Shown in pieces: positions 1 to 7,947 of a stretch of DNA of 38,829 nt. Every line of letters begins with the position of its first letter. Positions within the stretch are counted from its first letter, which is position 1. Source of the stretch: an uncultured Clostridia bacterium. GTDB lineage: Bacteria > Bacillota > Clostridia > Lachnospirales > Cellulosilyticaceae. The position numbers and the translations under genes were made by a program. The stretch is taken from the NCBI GenBank assembly GCA_937981575.1, contig CALJNR010000088.1, positions 1 through 38,829 of the forward strand. Direction: 5' to 3'. The notes beneath the pieces are model-generated. The model was not told where the DNA came from. It did not search any database and worked only from the letters and a program-made list of their open reading frames with translations.

Positions 1-99
1 AGCCAAAAGAACGAGAGAAGGGGAAAGCTCTTAAACCAAGAATAAATACTAAGGGGATAGAGGTAGGGGACTGAGTAAGGGCAGGAGGCTTGAAAAGGA

Positions 100-600
100 A
101 TGGTGCCAAACAAAAAAATAGTCTATATATTTCTTCTGCTATGGATGGTAGTGATCTTAGCCTTTTCCAGTGAGCCGGCAGCGCGTTCAAGAGCGAAGAG
201 TAGATTCGTTGTAGAAAAGGTGGAGCCTATTATCCAAAAGGCAGCGAATCTCATCAATATAAAACTGCCAAAAAATATGCGTTTTCATTTTTGGGTTCGT
301 AAGTATGCACACCTATTGAACTATTTTGTATTAGCCATCTTGAGCTATAGTCTATTTAGAAAAGCAGTAGGCTGTTCTCTAGGTAAAACCCTTATTTTAT
401 CAATGATTTTAGTCATCAGTTTTGCCTGCATAGATGAAGCCTATCAGACCTTTGTTCCAGGGCGGGGGGGCCAGGTAAAAGATGTTTGGATAGATACAGC
501 AGGGGGAGCAGCAGGATTAGGAGCAGCTTTAATAGCTGAGAGGCTTGAGAAGTGCTTGCGAAAGGCGAAAAAAGTAAAAACCGTTCATAACAAATTGTAA
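100..600 (+). CDS. VanZ-family membrane protein
   Basis: The protein is 166 residues with about four hydrophobic segments (roughly 5-23, 69-88, 92-112 and 131-147). The VanZ signature is visible as RKYAHLLNYFVLA near residue 67 and as DEAYQTFVPGRGG followed by DVWIDTAGG near residues 110-134; these match the conserved HxxxY and D-x-x-x-D/N patterns of the family. VanZ of Enterococcus gives low-level teicoplanin resistance, but most clostridial relatives are of unknown function and often lie in surface-polysaccharide loci, as here. The ATG at 100 is preceded by AGGAGG at 83-88, so this start is well supported. It precedes the Wzz-like gene, which has its own promoter at the end of this gene. 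A specific role in glycopeptide resistance is not implied. Confidence 0.85.
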   Translation: MVPNKKIVYIFLLLWMVVILAFSSEPAARSRAKSRFVVEKVEPIIQKAANLINIKLPKNMRFHFWVRKYAHLLNYFVLAILSYSLFRKAVGCSLGKTLILSMILVISFACIDEAYQTFVPGRGGQVKDVWIDTAGGAAGLGAALIAERLEKCLRKAKKVKTVHNKL

Positions 601-623
601 AAAACTGTACTTTTATATATAAT
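595..623 (+). promoter_or_regulatory. Probable sigma-A promoter of the Wzz-like gene
   Basis: TTGTAA at 595-600 and TATAAT at 618-623 are separated by 17 bases. The -35 overlaps the last codons of the VanZ gene, and the -10 lies about 43 bases before the next start. The -10 is a perfect consensus; the -35 matches at four of six positions. Confidence 0.5.
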
Positions 624-665
624 AGAAGAGATATGAAAATTATACTTAAATAAGGAGGAATGAAT

Positions 666-2189
666 GTGCCAAGAGATGAAAAGGGCGGCCTTGAGGCTGT
701 TTTAGATACGAGCAATAAAGATCACAAAGTAGAATTGGTATTAAAAAGAGAAGCAGAGCCAGATGAGGGATCAATAGATCTAAAGGCGCTTTTGATGAAG
801 CTCATAAAAGAGAGAAAAATTGTTGTCTTTATGACACTATTGGCTTTGGTTGCAGGGGCGATTTGGAATGTTGTTTCTATTGCAAGGCAGGAATATGTAG
901 GAACAGCTAGCAGTATTATTGCTTTCAACTTTAAAGGAGTAGATAAAGGGCTTGACCCTCTGGGCAAAACCTTTGATATTTCTGAGATTAAAAGTGCGCA
1001 GGTTTTAGATCAAACCATCAGTGAAATGGAATTAGGAGAGAAGGGGATTACAGTTGATGCTCTGAAACGTAATCTAACTATCAGCGGGATTATGCCGAAA
1101 GACGTGATGGATCGGGTACTGATTATCCACCGTATGGCAGAAAAAGATGCATCCAAGCTTGAGAAACTGACTGAACTTGAATATCATCCGGTAGAATATA
1201 AAATAGATCTAGTGATTCCAAGAGAATTCGGCATAGGTGAAACAGAGGCTCGTCAGATCTTAAACACGCTTATGGATAATTACAAAGAGTATTTTATGGA
1301 AAAGTATAGTGACAGAAAAGCTTTAGATACAGCCATTAATACAATCGATTTTAACCGCTATGATTATTCAGAGTTTGTGATGCTGGCTGAGAGTCAAATC
1401 GGTGTTATCAAAAATTATGTAAGGCTTAAGGCAACGCAGTCGCCTGATTTTAGAGCAAAAGCAACGCAGATGACCTTTGGAGATATCTTATCTCAGATCA
1501 GTATCCTTGAAGGGGTGGAGCTTAACCGCATCCAGTCTTTAGTTAATAGTTTTATGCTGACAAAAGATGCAGATAAGATGATTGCAATTTATGAAAATAG
1601 CATTACTAAAAAGACCTTAGAGATGACGAGAAAAGAAGAACAGGCTAAAAATCTAAGGGAACAGGCTAATAGTTACAAAAAAGACACAAGTATTATGCTG
1701 ATGCCAGGAACAGCAGAAATGGCCCCTGTAGAAGTGAATGAATCAAGCCGTACATATGATACTTTAGTAGAAAATGCATCTGTTCTCATGGGTGAAGCAG
1801 CGCAGCTAAAAACTGATATTGCTTACTATAGTCAAATTGTACAAAGACTTCGTAACAAAGAAGCTTCAGCTGTACCGGAAAACGCTGCCCAAGCTGCCAA
1901 ATACCAAAAAGAGGTAGAGGCGCAGGTTGAATACCTTACAAAGGCTATGGCAGACATTGTAGAGTTAACGAATAATACAGTAGATGAATATTTTGAAACA
2001 GAAGTCTTTAAAGATGCTGTGAAGGTGAATGTGCCTGCAAGCTACAGATCTATGATGGATAAGCATATCAAGTCAGCTGCTTTATCGATTGGGATTGCAG
2101 CGATGTTAGGACTAATGGCAGGGTTACTGATAGCCCTTGGCAAAGGTATTTTAAAAGATCAGGATCAAAATAAGACAAGTTCTCTCTAA
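666..2189 (+). CDS. Wzz-like polysaccharide chain-length determinant / copolymerase
   Basis: The protein is about 507 residues with the topology of polysaccharide copolymerases: a cytoplasmic N-terminus, a first membrane helix near residues 52-71, a large extracytoplasmic region rich in predicted helices (residues about 75-465), a second helix near 468-490 and a short charged tail. There is no Walker A kinase domain, so this is not a fused BY-kinase. Proteins of this type regulate the length or export of surface polysaccharide made by Wzy-type systems; the 4,6-dehydratase gene next door agrees with that. An ATG occurs at 660, but the AAGGAGG at 652-658 leaves it only one base, so GTG at 666 (seven-base spacing) is the better start. 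Sequence similarity to the Wzz family is weak by eye; topology and context carry the call. Confidence 0.65.
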   Translation: MPRDEKGGLEAVLDTSNKDHKVELVLKREAEPDEGSIDLKALLMKLIKERKIVVFMTLLALVAGAIWNVVSIARQEYVGTASSIIAFNFKGVDKGLDPLGKTFDISEIKSAQVLDQTISEMELGEKGITVDALKRNLTISGIMPKDVMDRVLIIHRMAEKDASKLEKLTELEYHPVEYKIDLVIPREFGIGETEARQILNTLMDNYKEYFMEKYSDRKALDTAINTIDFNRYDYSEFVMLAESQIGVIKNYVRLKATQSPDFRAKATQMTFGDILSQISILEGVELNRIQSLVNSFMLTKDADKMIAIYENSITKKTLEMTRKEEQAKNLREQANSYKKDTSIMLMPGTAEMAPVEVNESSRTYDTLVENASVLMGEAAQLKTDIAYYSQIVQRLRNKEASAVPENAAQAAKYQKEVEAQVEYLTKAMADIVELTNNTVDEYFETEVFKDAVKVNVPASYRSMMDKHIKSAALSIGIAAMLGLMAGLLIALGKGILKDQDQNKTSSL

Positions 2190-2197
2190 ATAAAATA

Positions 2198-2225
2198 AGC
2201 CCCTAAGCGAAATCGCTTAGGGGCT
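2198..2225. terminator. Bidirectional terminator between convergent genes
   Basis: A perfect 13-base inverted repeat (AGCCCCTAAGCGA at 2198-2210 against 2213-2225) with a two-base gap lies between the two stop codons. On the minus strand it is followed by a T-rich run, so it best fits termination of the dehydratase gene; on the plus strand the T-run is weak. Confidence 0.8.
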
Positions 2226-2234
2226 GTTGACATT

Positions 2235-4175
2235 TTAAGATACGCTGTGGGCATACTCTGCTTCGGCTGCTGGGTGAGAAACGGGCGTGGGAGCAGGTTT
2301 GGGTTCGTTTGCTACAGGAGGATTTATGCTATAGGTCGGCACAATCTCACGGAGCGTAGTACGCAGCTGCATCGGGTCACTGAGTTTAGTGCGAAGTGTT
2401 TCTAGGTTTTTCTTAAGTTCCTTAAAATCAATGTCACTAGGCTGGCCGATAAAGATCTTATCACAGCTGGTTCGGATCAGCCCTTCTTCTGCCATCAGCA
2501 GCTCCTCGTAGAGCTTTTCGCCTGGGCGAAGGCCGGTAAATTCAATATGTATATCTTTGCCTTCTTCAAGACCTGAGAGCTTAATAAAGTTTTTGGCAAG
2601 ATCCAGGATCTTCACAGGTTCTCCCATATCCAGGACAAAGATTTCTCCCCCAGAGGCAAAGGTCATAGCCTGCAGGATAAGTCTCACAGCTTCAGGAATG
2701 GTCATGAAGTAGCGGATGATATCGGGGTGGGTTACAGTCAGTGGGCCGCCATTTTCAAGTTGCTTTTTAAAGAGTGGAATCACGCTGCCGTTGCTGCCAA
2801 GCACATTGCCAAAGCGTACAGCTGCAAACTCGGTATGGGTACTTGTTTTGCTAAGGGACTGAATGATCATCTCACAGATCCGTTTGGTAGCCCCCATGAC
2901 ATTGGTAGGGTTAACGGCTTTATCTGTTGAAATGAGGATGAACTTTTCTACCCGGAATTCTTTAGCCAGAAGGGCAGTATTTAATGTGCCGAATACATTG
3001 TTCTTAACAGCTTCGGATGGGCTGGTTTCCATCAGCGGCACATGCTTATGAGCTGCTGCATGAAATACAATATCTGGGGTATAGTGCATAAAAACTTCCC
3101 GCATCTTTTCGGCATCTCTTACTGAGGCGATAAGGACTTCAAGGTTTGTCCGGCTCATGCCAGAGCTTAATAATTCGTTTTGTATGTCATAGGCGTTGTT
3201 TTCGTAAATATCTAATATAATAAGTTTATCGGGTTTGTAAGAGGCAACCTGACGACAAAGCTCAGAGCCAATAGAGCCGCCCCCGCCGGTAACAAGCACG
3301 GTTTTGCCCTTAATATGATTGGTGAGAAGGGTATTATCAAGGACGATTTCTTCTCTTCCAAGTAAGTCTTCAATATTAACAGGGCGCAGGTGCTGCAGGC
3401 TAAAAGGCACATGAATCGCTTCGCTGATCCCAGGAAAAATCTTTAGGCTGCAGGAGGTATGGTTACATGCGGTTACGATTTTGGAAAGGCGCTGCTTGGA
3501 AACAGACGGCATAGCAATAATGATTTCGTCGATTTCATACTGAGCAGCCAGTTTTTTGATCATTTTAGTTGTGCCGCGGATAGGGACGCCGTGAAGAGAA
3601 GACCCTAGTTTGTGCTTTGCATCATCTACAGCAAGGACTAGGGCATTTTGCTCGGCTGCTTGTCTATTCATCTCCTGAATGACAAGAGAGGCGGCGCTGC
3701 CAGCACCGACTATCATAACCTTTTTGTTTTGTTTCGGCGCATCAAGCGCCTTCAAATGCTGGATAGAGATGCGGATATGATGAATGATTTTGGAGACAAT
3801 GCGGTAACTGATACGGGAGCTGCCAATCCCTATTAAAAGCAGCATAAAATAGATCACATAAATGGATAAAGGGAAGGATAAGCCGGATAAGCGGCCATAA
3901 CCCATAATTCCAATAGAGCCAAGCAGCACTGCGCCAAAAACTTCTACAAGTTCTTTGATACTGGCATATTTCCAAAGTCTTTTGTACAGGTTGAGGGACA
4001 AAAAAGCCACAAGCTGTATAAGTGTAAAGGTAATCCAGGCGCCAAAATAGCTTTGGACGTAGGTTCTGGGAATAACCCCCTCAAACTTCAGAATCAAGGC
4101 TAACATAAAACATACATTGATAATAATAATATCAAATAAAAAAATAATGGACCGATAAAAACGCATACATGTCAT
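2235..4175 (-). CDS. Membrane-bound nucleotide-sugar 4,6-dehydratase (CapD/PglF/FlaA1-type)
   Basis: About 646 residues, the usual length for this family. The N-terminal quarter holds four membrane helices, followed by a Rossmann-like CoA-binding domain (VMIVGAGSAAS). The C-terminal half is an extended SDR catalytic domain: VLVTGGGGSIGSEL is the NAD(P)-binding loop and STDKAVNPTNVMGATKR holds the catalytic region, with Met in place of the usual SDR Tyr, as is normal for FlaA1/PglF enzymes. Members convert UDP-GlcNAc to the 4-keto-6-deoxy sugar, a step toward bacillosamine, QuiNAc or FucNAc-type surface sugars. The open frame extends upstream to a TTG at 4301 without a ribosome site; ATG at 4175 (AGGA at 4184-4181) or ATG at 4166 is more likely. 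The C-terminal tail is Pro/Ala-rich and not conserved. The exact product sugar cannot be read from sequence. Confidence 0.9.
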   Translation of the reverse strand: MTCMRFYRSIIFLFDIIIINVCFMLALILKFEGVIPRTYVQSYFGAWITFTLIQLVAFLSLNLYKRLWKYASIKELVEVFGAVLLGSIGIMGYGRLSGLSFPLSIYVIYFMLLLIGIGSSRISYRIVSKIIHHIRISIQHLKALDAPKQNKKVMIVGAGSAASLVIQEMNRQAAEQNALVLAVDDAKHKLGSSLHGVPIRGTTKMIKKLAAQYEIDEIIIAMPSVSKQRLSKIVTACNHTSCSLKIFPGISEAIHVPFSLQHLRPVNIEDLLGREEIVLDNTLLTNHIKGKTVLVTGGGGSIGSELCRQVASYKPDKLIILDIYENNAYDIQNELLSSGMSRTNLEVLIASVRDAEKMREVFMHYTPDIVFHAAAHKHVPLMETSPSEAVKNNVFGTLNTALLAKEFRVEKFILISTDKAVNPTNVMGATKRICEMIIQSLSKTSTHTEFAAVRFGNVLGSNGSVIPLFKKQLENGGPLTVTHPDIIRYFMTIPEAVRLILQAMTFASGGEIFVLDMGEPVKILDLAKNFIKLSGLEEGKDIHIEFTGLRPGEKLYEELLMAEEGLIRTSCDKIFIGQPSDIDFKELKKNLETLRTKLSDPMQLRTTLREIVPTYSINPPVANEPKPAPTPVSHPAAEAEYAHSVS

Positions 4176-4528
4176 CCTATTCCTAAGTAAATTTATTAAT
4201 ATATGTTTATTTTTATTTATAAGGAAAGAACTAGTCTCACCTATAAAAAAGAACCAGAGCATAATCAGTAACATTTTACCATAAATTGCTAGATAATTCA
4301 ATCAGATAAAGTAGATAATATTTTTAGATTTATATAAATTTTTTAGGGAAAATCCTCCTTGCATACTATATATAAAAGTATCTAAACAGCTTAAGATCAT
4401 ATTGTTTATGCAGGCTTTTATGGTATAATAGCATTAAACTTAGTACGAATAATAGGTAATAGATTGGGTTATACTGGACATAGAACATATGTTTGGTGGT
4501 ATTAAGATAAAGAACGGGAGTGAACTGC
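4176..4528. other. Divergent intergenic region, no gene
   Basis: About 350 AT-rich bases between divergently read genes. It holds the leader of the dehydratase gene, one copy of a repeated motif (4341-4390, related to 4955-5002) and the promoter of the coiled-coil gene. No convincing gene is present; the open frames here lack ribosome sites. Confidence 0.6.
4402..4429 (+). promoter_or_regulatory. Promoter with extended -10 for the coiled-coil gene
   Basis: TATAAT at 4424-4429 is preceded by TGG (an extended -10, TGnTATAAT). TTGTTT at 4402-4407 lies 16 bases upstream. The transcript would have a leader of about 95 bases before the start at 4529. Confidence 0.6.
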
Positions 4529-4873
4529 ATGGAAGAGAAGATATTGACTATTTTGCAGGATATACAAGTAAAAGTAAATTCTATGGAAAACAAGATGGGT
4601 TCTATGGAAAACAGAATGGATTCTATGGAAAACAAAATAAATTCTATGGATACGGAGGTTAAAGGCATAAAGGTCCAATTAGATGAACATGGACATATTC
4701 TGCGTGCTTTGGAACATGCTGTTAGTGTCAGCCAGGCTAAGCAGGACGCTATGGAGCATGACATTGCCCATATCAAAGGGGATGTAACCGCTATCAAAGA
4801 TAACCTTTGTTTTGTTGAGCAAGCAACAGCTAGGAATTGGCAGGAGATAGCCACTCTTAAAGCAATTAAATAA
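4529..4873 (+). CDS. Small coiled-coil protein with heptad repeats
   Basis: The protein is 114 residues with no signal peptide or membrane helix. It is a heptad-repeat protein throughout; the unit SMENKMG/SMENRMD/SMENKIN recurs at residues about 18-38, followed by charged helical sequence and a C-terminus with regularly spaced hydrophobic residues. Short coiled-coil proteins of this kind (pattern MEEKIL..I...V..M...) are common in Firmicutes and have no established role; some resemble phage or cell-division helper proteins. ATG at 4529 is preferred because GGGAG at 4516-4520 gives eight-base spacing, while an in-frame GTG at 4520 would overlap that site. A terminator follows, so it is probably monocistronic. 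Confidence 0.7.
   Translation: MEEKILTILQDIQVKVNSMENKMGSMENRMDSMENKINSMDTEVKGIKVQLDEHGHILRALEHAVSVSQAKQDAMEHDIAHIKGDVTAIKDNLCFVEQATARNWQEIATLKAIK
4579..4650 (+). repeat. 21-base tandem repeat inside the coiled-coil gene
   Basis: Three full units and one partial unit starting TTCTATGGA begin at 4579, 4600, 4621 and 4642. Each unit encodes one heptad, so copy-number changes would keep the frame and lengthen or shorten the coil. Confidence 0.85.
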
Positions 4874-4886
4874 ATAGAGAATAGAT

Positions 4887-4927
4887 AAGGTACTTTTGCT
4901 AACGGGATGAGCAGGGTACCTTTTTTA
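4887..4927 (+). terminator. Terminator after the coiled-coil gene
   Basis: AAGGTAC at 4887-4893 pairs with GTACCTT at 4916-4922, followed by a T-run to 4926. The loop is 22 bases and may carry a small inner stem (GCT/AGC). Confidence 0.65.
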
Positions 4928-5018
4928 GTTGCAATAAGATAACTGATAAAATAATTTTAGGGAAAGCTCCGCCTCGTAACATATATAAAAGTGAATAAAC
5001 AATAAAGGAGGTGAGAGT

Positions 5019-5213
5019 ATGGCAGTAACAACAGAAGTAAAAGGGGTAAAGCTTATTTTGAAACTGGAGAAGGGGTCACAGACCATCGCGAACTGCTGTC
5101 AAAATGCATCAAACGAGGCACTTTATGAAATCGGCAGCGCAGCAGCCAGTCTGCAGAAGGAACAAGTCACAAACCTTAGTAAAGTAGTAGAAACGATTCT
5201 TATCGCAGAATAA
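5019..5213 (+). CDS. DUF1659 family small protein
   Basis: A 64-residue soluble protein beginning MAVTTEVKGVKLILKL and ending VVETILIAE. Its size, the N-terminal V-x-x-x-K-L-x-L-x-L-E strand pattern and its position directly before a DUF2922 gene match DUF1659, a family of unknown function found in Firmicutes. AAAGGAGGTGA at 5003-5013 gives a near-perfect ribosome site, which suggests high expression. It is the first gene of a three-gene set with DUF2922 (35-base gap) and YvrJ. No catalytic motif is visible. It could be a structural or regulatory small protein; nothing in the sequence decides this. Confidence 0.8.
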   Translation: MAVTTEVKGVKLILKLEKGSQTIANCCQNASNEALYEIGSAAASLQKEQVTNLSKVVETILIAE

Positions 5214-5248
5214 TGCTGTAAGAAAAAACTCATGAAAGGAGAAAAATC

Positions 5249-5476
5249 ATGGCGGAAATGACTAAAAAATCCCTCGTCCTTACATTTGGTACAGCAGGGA
5301 ACAAAGAAATCAGTTTAACCATCACTAAGCCAAATGACACCCTTACATCAGCTGATGTAACGGCTGCAATGGATAGAATCATTGCTTCAAATGCCTATGG
5401 AGATGGTGATCAAGCTACTCAAAAAGTAAGTGCAAAGTATGTGATGCAGCAAGTCGATACGATTTTCAGTATCTAA
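5249..5476 (+). CDS. DUF2922 family small protein
   Basis: A 75-residue soluble protein. Features of DUF2922 are visible: an N-terminal strand LVLTFGTAGNKEISLTI, the turn KPNDTLTSADV, an acidic/aromatic helix around AAMDRIIASNAYG, and the tail KYVMQQVDTIFSI. It has no signal peptide. The start ATG follows AAAGGAGAAAA. The usual partners DUF1659 and YvrJ flank it. Function is unknown for the family. The three genes are probably co-transcribed, although a strong hairpin sits between this gene and yvrJ. Confidence 0.82.
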   Translation: MAEMTKKSLVLTFGTAGNKEISLTITKPNDTLTSADVTAAMDRIIASNAYGDGDQATQKVSAKYVMQQVDTIFSI

Positions 5477-5489
5477 GCATCTGGGGACT

Positions 5490-5530
5490 GATCCTAAGAA
5501 GGGCTGAAAGACCAGCTGTTTCTTAGGATC
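5490..5530 (+). promoter_or_regulatory. Stable hairpin just upstream of the YvrJ ribosome site
   Basis: GATCCTAAGAA at 5490-5500 pairs exactly with 5520-5530, and an inner GCTG/CAGC stem (5503-5506/5513-5516) extends it. No T-run follows; instead AAAAGGAGG begins directly, so it is not a normal terminator. It may be an mRNA stabiliser, a processing site, or an element tuning yvrJ translation. Confidence 0.6.
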
Positions 5531-5547
5531 TAAAAGGAGGAAGACAG

Positions 5548-5691
5548 ATGGAAGAGCTATTGGTTCAAATAGGCAACGTAGGGTTTCCGATTGTCTTATC
5601 TATGTATCTCCTGATGAGAGTAGAGGGCAAAATGGAGCATCTTGCCGAAAGCATACTTAAGCTTACAGCCGTTTTGGAAAAAAGAATATAG
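5548..5691 (+). CDS. YvrJ family small membrane protein
   Basis: A 47-residue protein, MEELLVQIGNVGFPIVLSMY then LLMRVEGKMEHLAESILKL and a short charged end. The N-terminal amphipathic part, the single membrane segment (about residues 8-24, with G-N-x-G-F-P-I) and the following R-x-E-x-K-hydrophobic helix are the hallmarks of the YvrJ family. AAAAGGAGG at 5532-5540 with seven bases to the ATG is a strong ribosome site. It closes the DUF1659/DUF2922/YvrJ set and is followed at once by a strong terminator. The family is widespread in Bacillus and Clostridia and has no known function; holin-like size and topology have been noted for similar peptides, but that is only a resemblance. Confidence 0.82.
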   Translation: MEELLVQIGNVGFPIVLSMYLLMRVEGKMEHLAESILKLTAVLEKRI

Positions 5692-5694
5692 TGT

Positions 5695-5758
5695 AAAAGC
5701 AAAAAGCAAATGGATCTTCTAAGAAGCCTTCATTTGCTTTTTGCTTTTTCATTTTTTT
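5695..5758. terminator. Strong terminator after yvrJ
   Basis: An 18-base perfect inverted repeat (5695-5712 against 5731-5748) rich in A on the left and T on the right, with an inner CTTCT/AGAAG stem and a further T-run at 5752-5758. It reads in both directions. Confidence 0.85.
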
Positions 5759-5800
5759 GCATAAGTTGGAAATAATATATGGTTTTAGGTTGTATTTTAA

Positions 5801-5829
5801 TTGGTTTTATCATAAAATAGACTTATTAT
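5801..5829 (+). promoter_or_regulatory. Possible promoter of the SLH-domain gene
   Basis: TTGGTT at 5801-5806 and TATTAT at 5824-5829 with a 17-base spacer, about 60 bases before the start. The -35 match is poor. Confidence 0.35.
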
Positions 5830-5891
5830 AGTAGATTTAATACAATAGACAAATTATAGTTTTTTGAGGTATCGAGGAGGGGTTAGACAGA

Positions 5892-7847
5892 ATGCATAAG
5901 AAAAGTTTAAAAAGAATAGCTGTTATATGTGGCGCATTTGTACTGGGCGCTGTCAGTACTTTTGCATCTACTTTTAAAGATGTCACACAAACGCACTGGG
6001 CTTATAAGTCCATCGCAGATATGCAAAAACGAGGGATTATGCTTTCAAGCAGTACCGGTGAATTTTTTCCAAGCAACATAATGAATTATTTCGAAGCAGC
6101 CGATGTGCTGGCTAAGGCAACCGGATATGTGGATGTTAATATAAATACTAATGTTAATGAAACGTTTAAGCAGCAGATTATTAATAACTACGAAAACCAA
6201 AAGGCAGTACTTGCTTCCTATGAAACGAAGTTTGCAACGTGGGATAAACGTTACAATCAGCAAATCGCTTACTTATTAGGAAGAGGTTATTTAACAAGGC
6301 AGGAGCTTGATCGGTTTATTACCAAAGGGGCTGATCAAAAAGAAGTGAAGCGCATCATTTCTAAACAGGAAATGGCAGTGTTTACAGTAAGACTTCTAGG
6401 AAAAGAAGAAACAGCCAAAACGAGCTTTACAACCACAGGGTTTAGTGATGACGGTATGATTGTTGTAGCGTATAAGCCCCACGTAGCCTATCTGAAGTCT
6501 ATCGGATTTCTAACACCAGATGCAAAAGGCGCTTTCAACCCCAATACACAAGTAACAAGAGCTTTATGTGCTAAAATGGTAAGTGATGCCCTTTTATATA
6601 AAGAGCAGACAACCGGAACAGGGACGGGGACACAAGCCCCAGCTGGTAATATCGTTACAGTCAAAAAGATTATCGCTAAAGGGGATACCGAATACTGGAT
6701 GATCCTGGAGAAAGACCAAAAAACGAATTATTATGCGATTAAAAATACAACAAAAGTAACGGACAGTACAGGTAAAGAAGTAGCCATAACAAGCATTTCG
6801 CTTGAAACAAAAGCCTCTATCGTAACGGCTAGTCAAAATAATACAGAGTACATAACAAGCATGCAGCTGCAGAGCCCGGTGGGAGATGATACAGCTTCTC
6901 CTTCTTCATCGCTTACAGTGAGTGGCACAGTAGAAAGAATAGGTGTGAATGGAGACATGACTATTTTGCTGGCAGATGATACAACAAAGACATATCTTGT
7001 AGATGCGAGCTGCGTTGTAACCCGTAATGGCTTAACCATCAGTAGAAGTGATGTCAAGGTAGACGATACAGTGAGTGCAACGATTGCAAATCAGGTGATC
7101 GTGAGACTGGCAGTAGGCACAGGCAGCAGTTCAAATCCTTCATCTAGTGTTTTGACAGAGGGGGAAGTTATAGCTAAAATGAATCGATTAGAAGGCTATG
7201 TGCTGACTATTAAGCATCTTGCAAGAACTTCTGATCTTGTATTAGATAAAAAGGTTTCAGTTAAACGTAATGGCAAGTCAGCAGATGTGGAAGATATCAA
7301 AATCGGAGACAAGATCAAAGAAGTAAGAGAAGGCGGCAGCATAACAGAAATTATTGCAACGGGGATTAGGGTGAGTATAGTCGGAGAAGTAAGAGCTATC
7401 CGTATTGCGGCCTCTCCGGAAGTTACTGTTAAAACCAGTGAAGGTCTAGAGACTTTTACAATTAGTCAAACCACTGAGATTTATGATAACAATCACAGAC
7501 AAAATGTCTTTTTAAGAGATTTGAGACTTGGTCAAAGTGTAGAAGTTTTGATAGACAGCAAAGAAGTTATTTCTTTGGTGATTCAAAGAAATACTGGAAC
7601 AATAAAGTATATGGGGATTGTGCATGCTATAGGCAGCAAAAATGATTACATAGATGTACTGGTAGACTATGACCCGCTGACTGAGGGCAGCAGGGTGATT
7701 AAAAGAGTGATGACACCAGCTACTGCGCTGGTTGAATTAAATGGCAAAAGAGAGCATAGAACATCGCTCCGTACGGGCATGAATGTTGTAGTAACCTATA
7801 AATATTTAGAGGATGCTGTTCCAGAAAGAATCCTGATAATAGAATAA
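5892..7847 (+). CDS. Secreted protein with N-terminal SLH domains
   Basis: The protein is 651 residues. A signal peptide (residues 1 to about 25, ending TFAS) is followed by SLH-type sequence: STFKDVTQTHWAYKSIADMQ at about 25-44, then a helical stretch, and a clear second unit GFSDDG...VAYLKSIGFLTPDAKGAFNPNTQVTRALCAKMVSDALL at about 184-238. SLH domains bind pyruvylated secondary cell-wall polymer. From residue about 255 to the end the protein is beta-rich, with repeated small domains of the type VxxIGxxxxxTIxxxDxxTxxYxV, resembling DUF5666-like or OB-like repeats. No catalytic motif is seen. GAGGAGGGG at 5874-5882 supports the ATG. It is followed by a terminator and then the LysM-walRK genes. 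Likely a structural surface protein. Confidence 0.8.
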   Translation: MHKKSLKRIAVICGAFVLGAVSTFASTFKDVTQTHWAYKSIADMQKRGIMLSSSTGEFFPSNIMNYFEAADVLAKATGYVDVNINTNVNETFKQQIINNYENQKAVLASYETKFATWDKRYNQQIAYLLGRGYLTRQELDRFITKGADQKEVKRIISKQEMAVFTVRLLGKEETAKTSFTTTGFSDDGMIVVAYKPHVAYLKSIGFLTPDAKGAFNPNTQVTRALCAKMVSDALLYKEQTTGTGTGTQAPAGNIVTVKKIIAKGDTEYWMILEKDQKTNYYAIKNTTKVTDSTGKEVAITSISLETKASIVTASQNNTEYITSMQLQSPVGDDTASPSSSLTVSGTVERIGVNGDMTILLADDTTKTYLVDASCVVTRNGLTISRSDVKVDDTVSATIANQVIVRLAVGTGSSSNPSSSVLTEGEVIAKMNRLEGYVLTIKHLARTSDLVLDKKVSVKRNGKSADVEDIKIGDKIKEVREGGSITEIIATGIRVSIVGEVRAIRIAASPEVTVKTSEGLETFTISQTTEIYDNNHRQNVFLRDLRLGQSVEVLIDSKEVISLVIQRNTGTIKYMGIVHAIGSKNDYIDVLVDYDPLTEGSRVIKRVMTPATALVELNGKREHRTSLRTGMNVVVTYKYLEDAVPERILIIE

Positions 7848-7876
7848 GTTAGAGGATAAGAGCAAGGAAAACAAGA

Positions 7877-7910
7877 GGGGTGGCATAAAGTATGTCGCCC
7901 CATCCTTTTT
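7877..7910 (+). terminator. Probable terminator after the SLH gene
   Basis: GGGGTGGCATA at 7877-7887 pairs with 7891-7901 (two G-T pairs) around a three-base loop, followed by ATCC and five T. It separates the SLH gene from the LysM-walRK genes, though some read-through may occur, since no clear promoter is visible after it. Confidence 0.6.
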
Positions 7911-7947
7911 AATTCATACTTTTAAAGACTTGGGAAGGAGTCATGGC

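Noticed and set aside
1..74. Open frames without a start at the window edge, ending at TAA 43-45 or TGA 72-74
   Set aside because: Either could be the 3' end of an upstream gene, but nothing in the few residues lets me choose or name it.
596..611. TGTAAA-N4-TGTACT, similar to a WalR box, before the Wzz-like gene
   Set aside because: The spacer is four bases and the second half-site does not match; a standard -35/-10 explains the region.
4361..4371. CATACTATA, like a sporulation sigma-G or sigma-K -10
   Set aside because: No matching -35 at the right distance, and a standard promoter lies just downstream.
4366..4854. 162-codon minus-strand frame opposite the coiled-coil gene
   Set aside because: It is the antisense of repetitive coding sequence, has repeated FSIES units derived from the 21-base repeat and no ribosome site.
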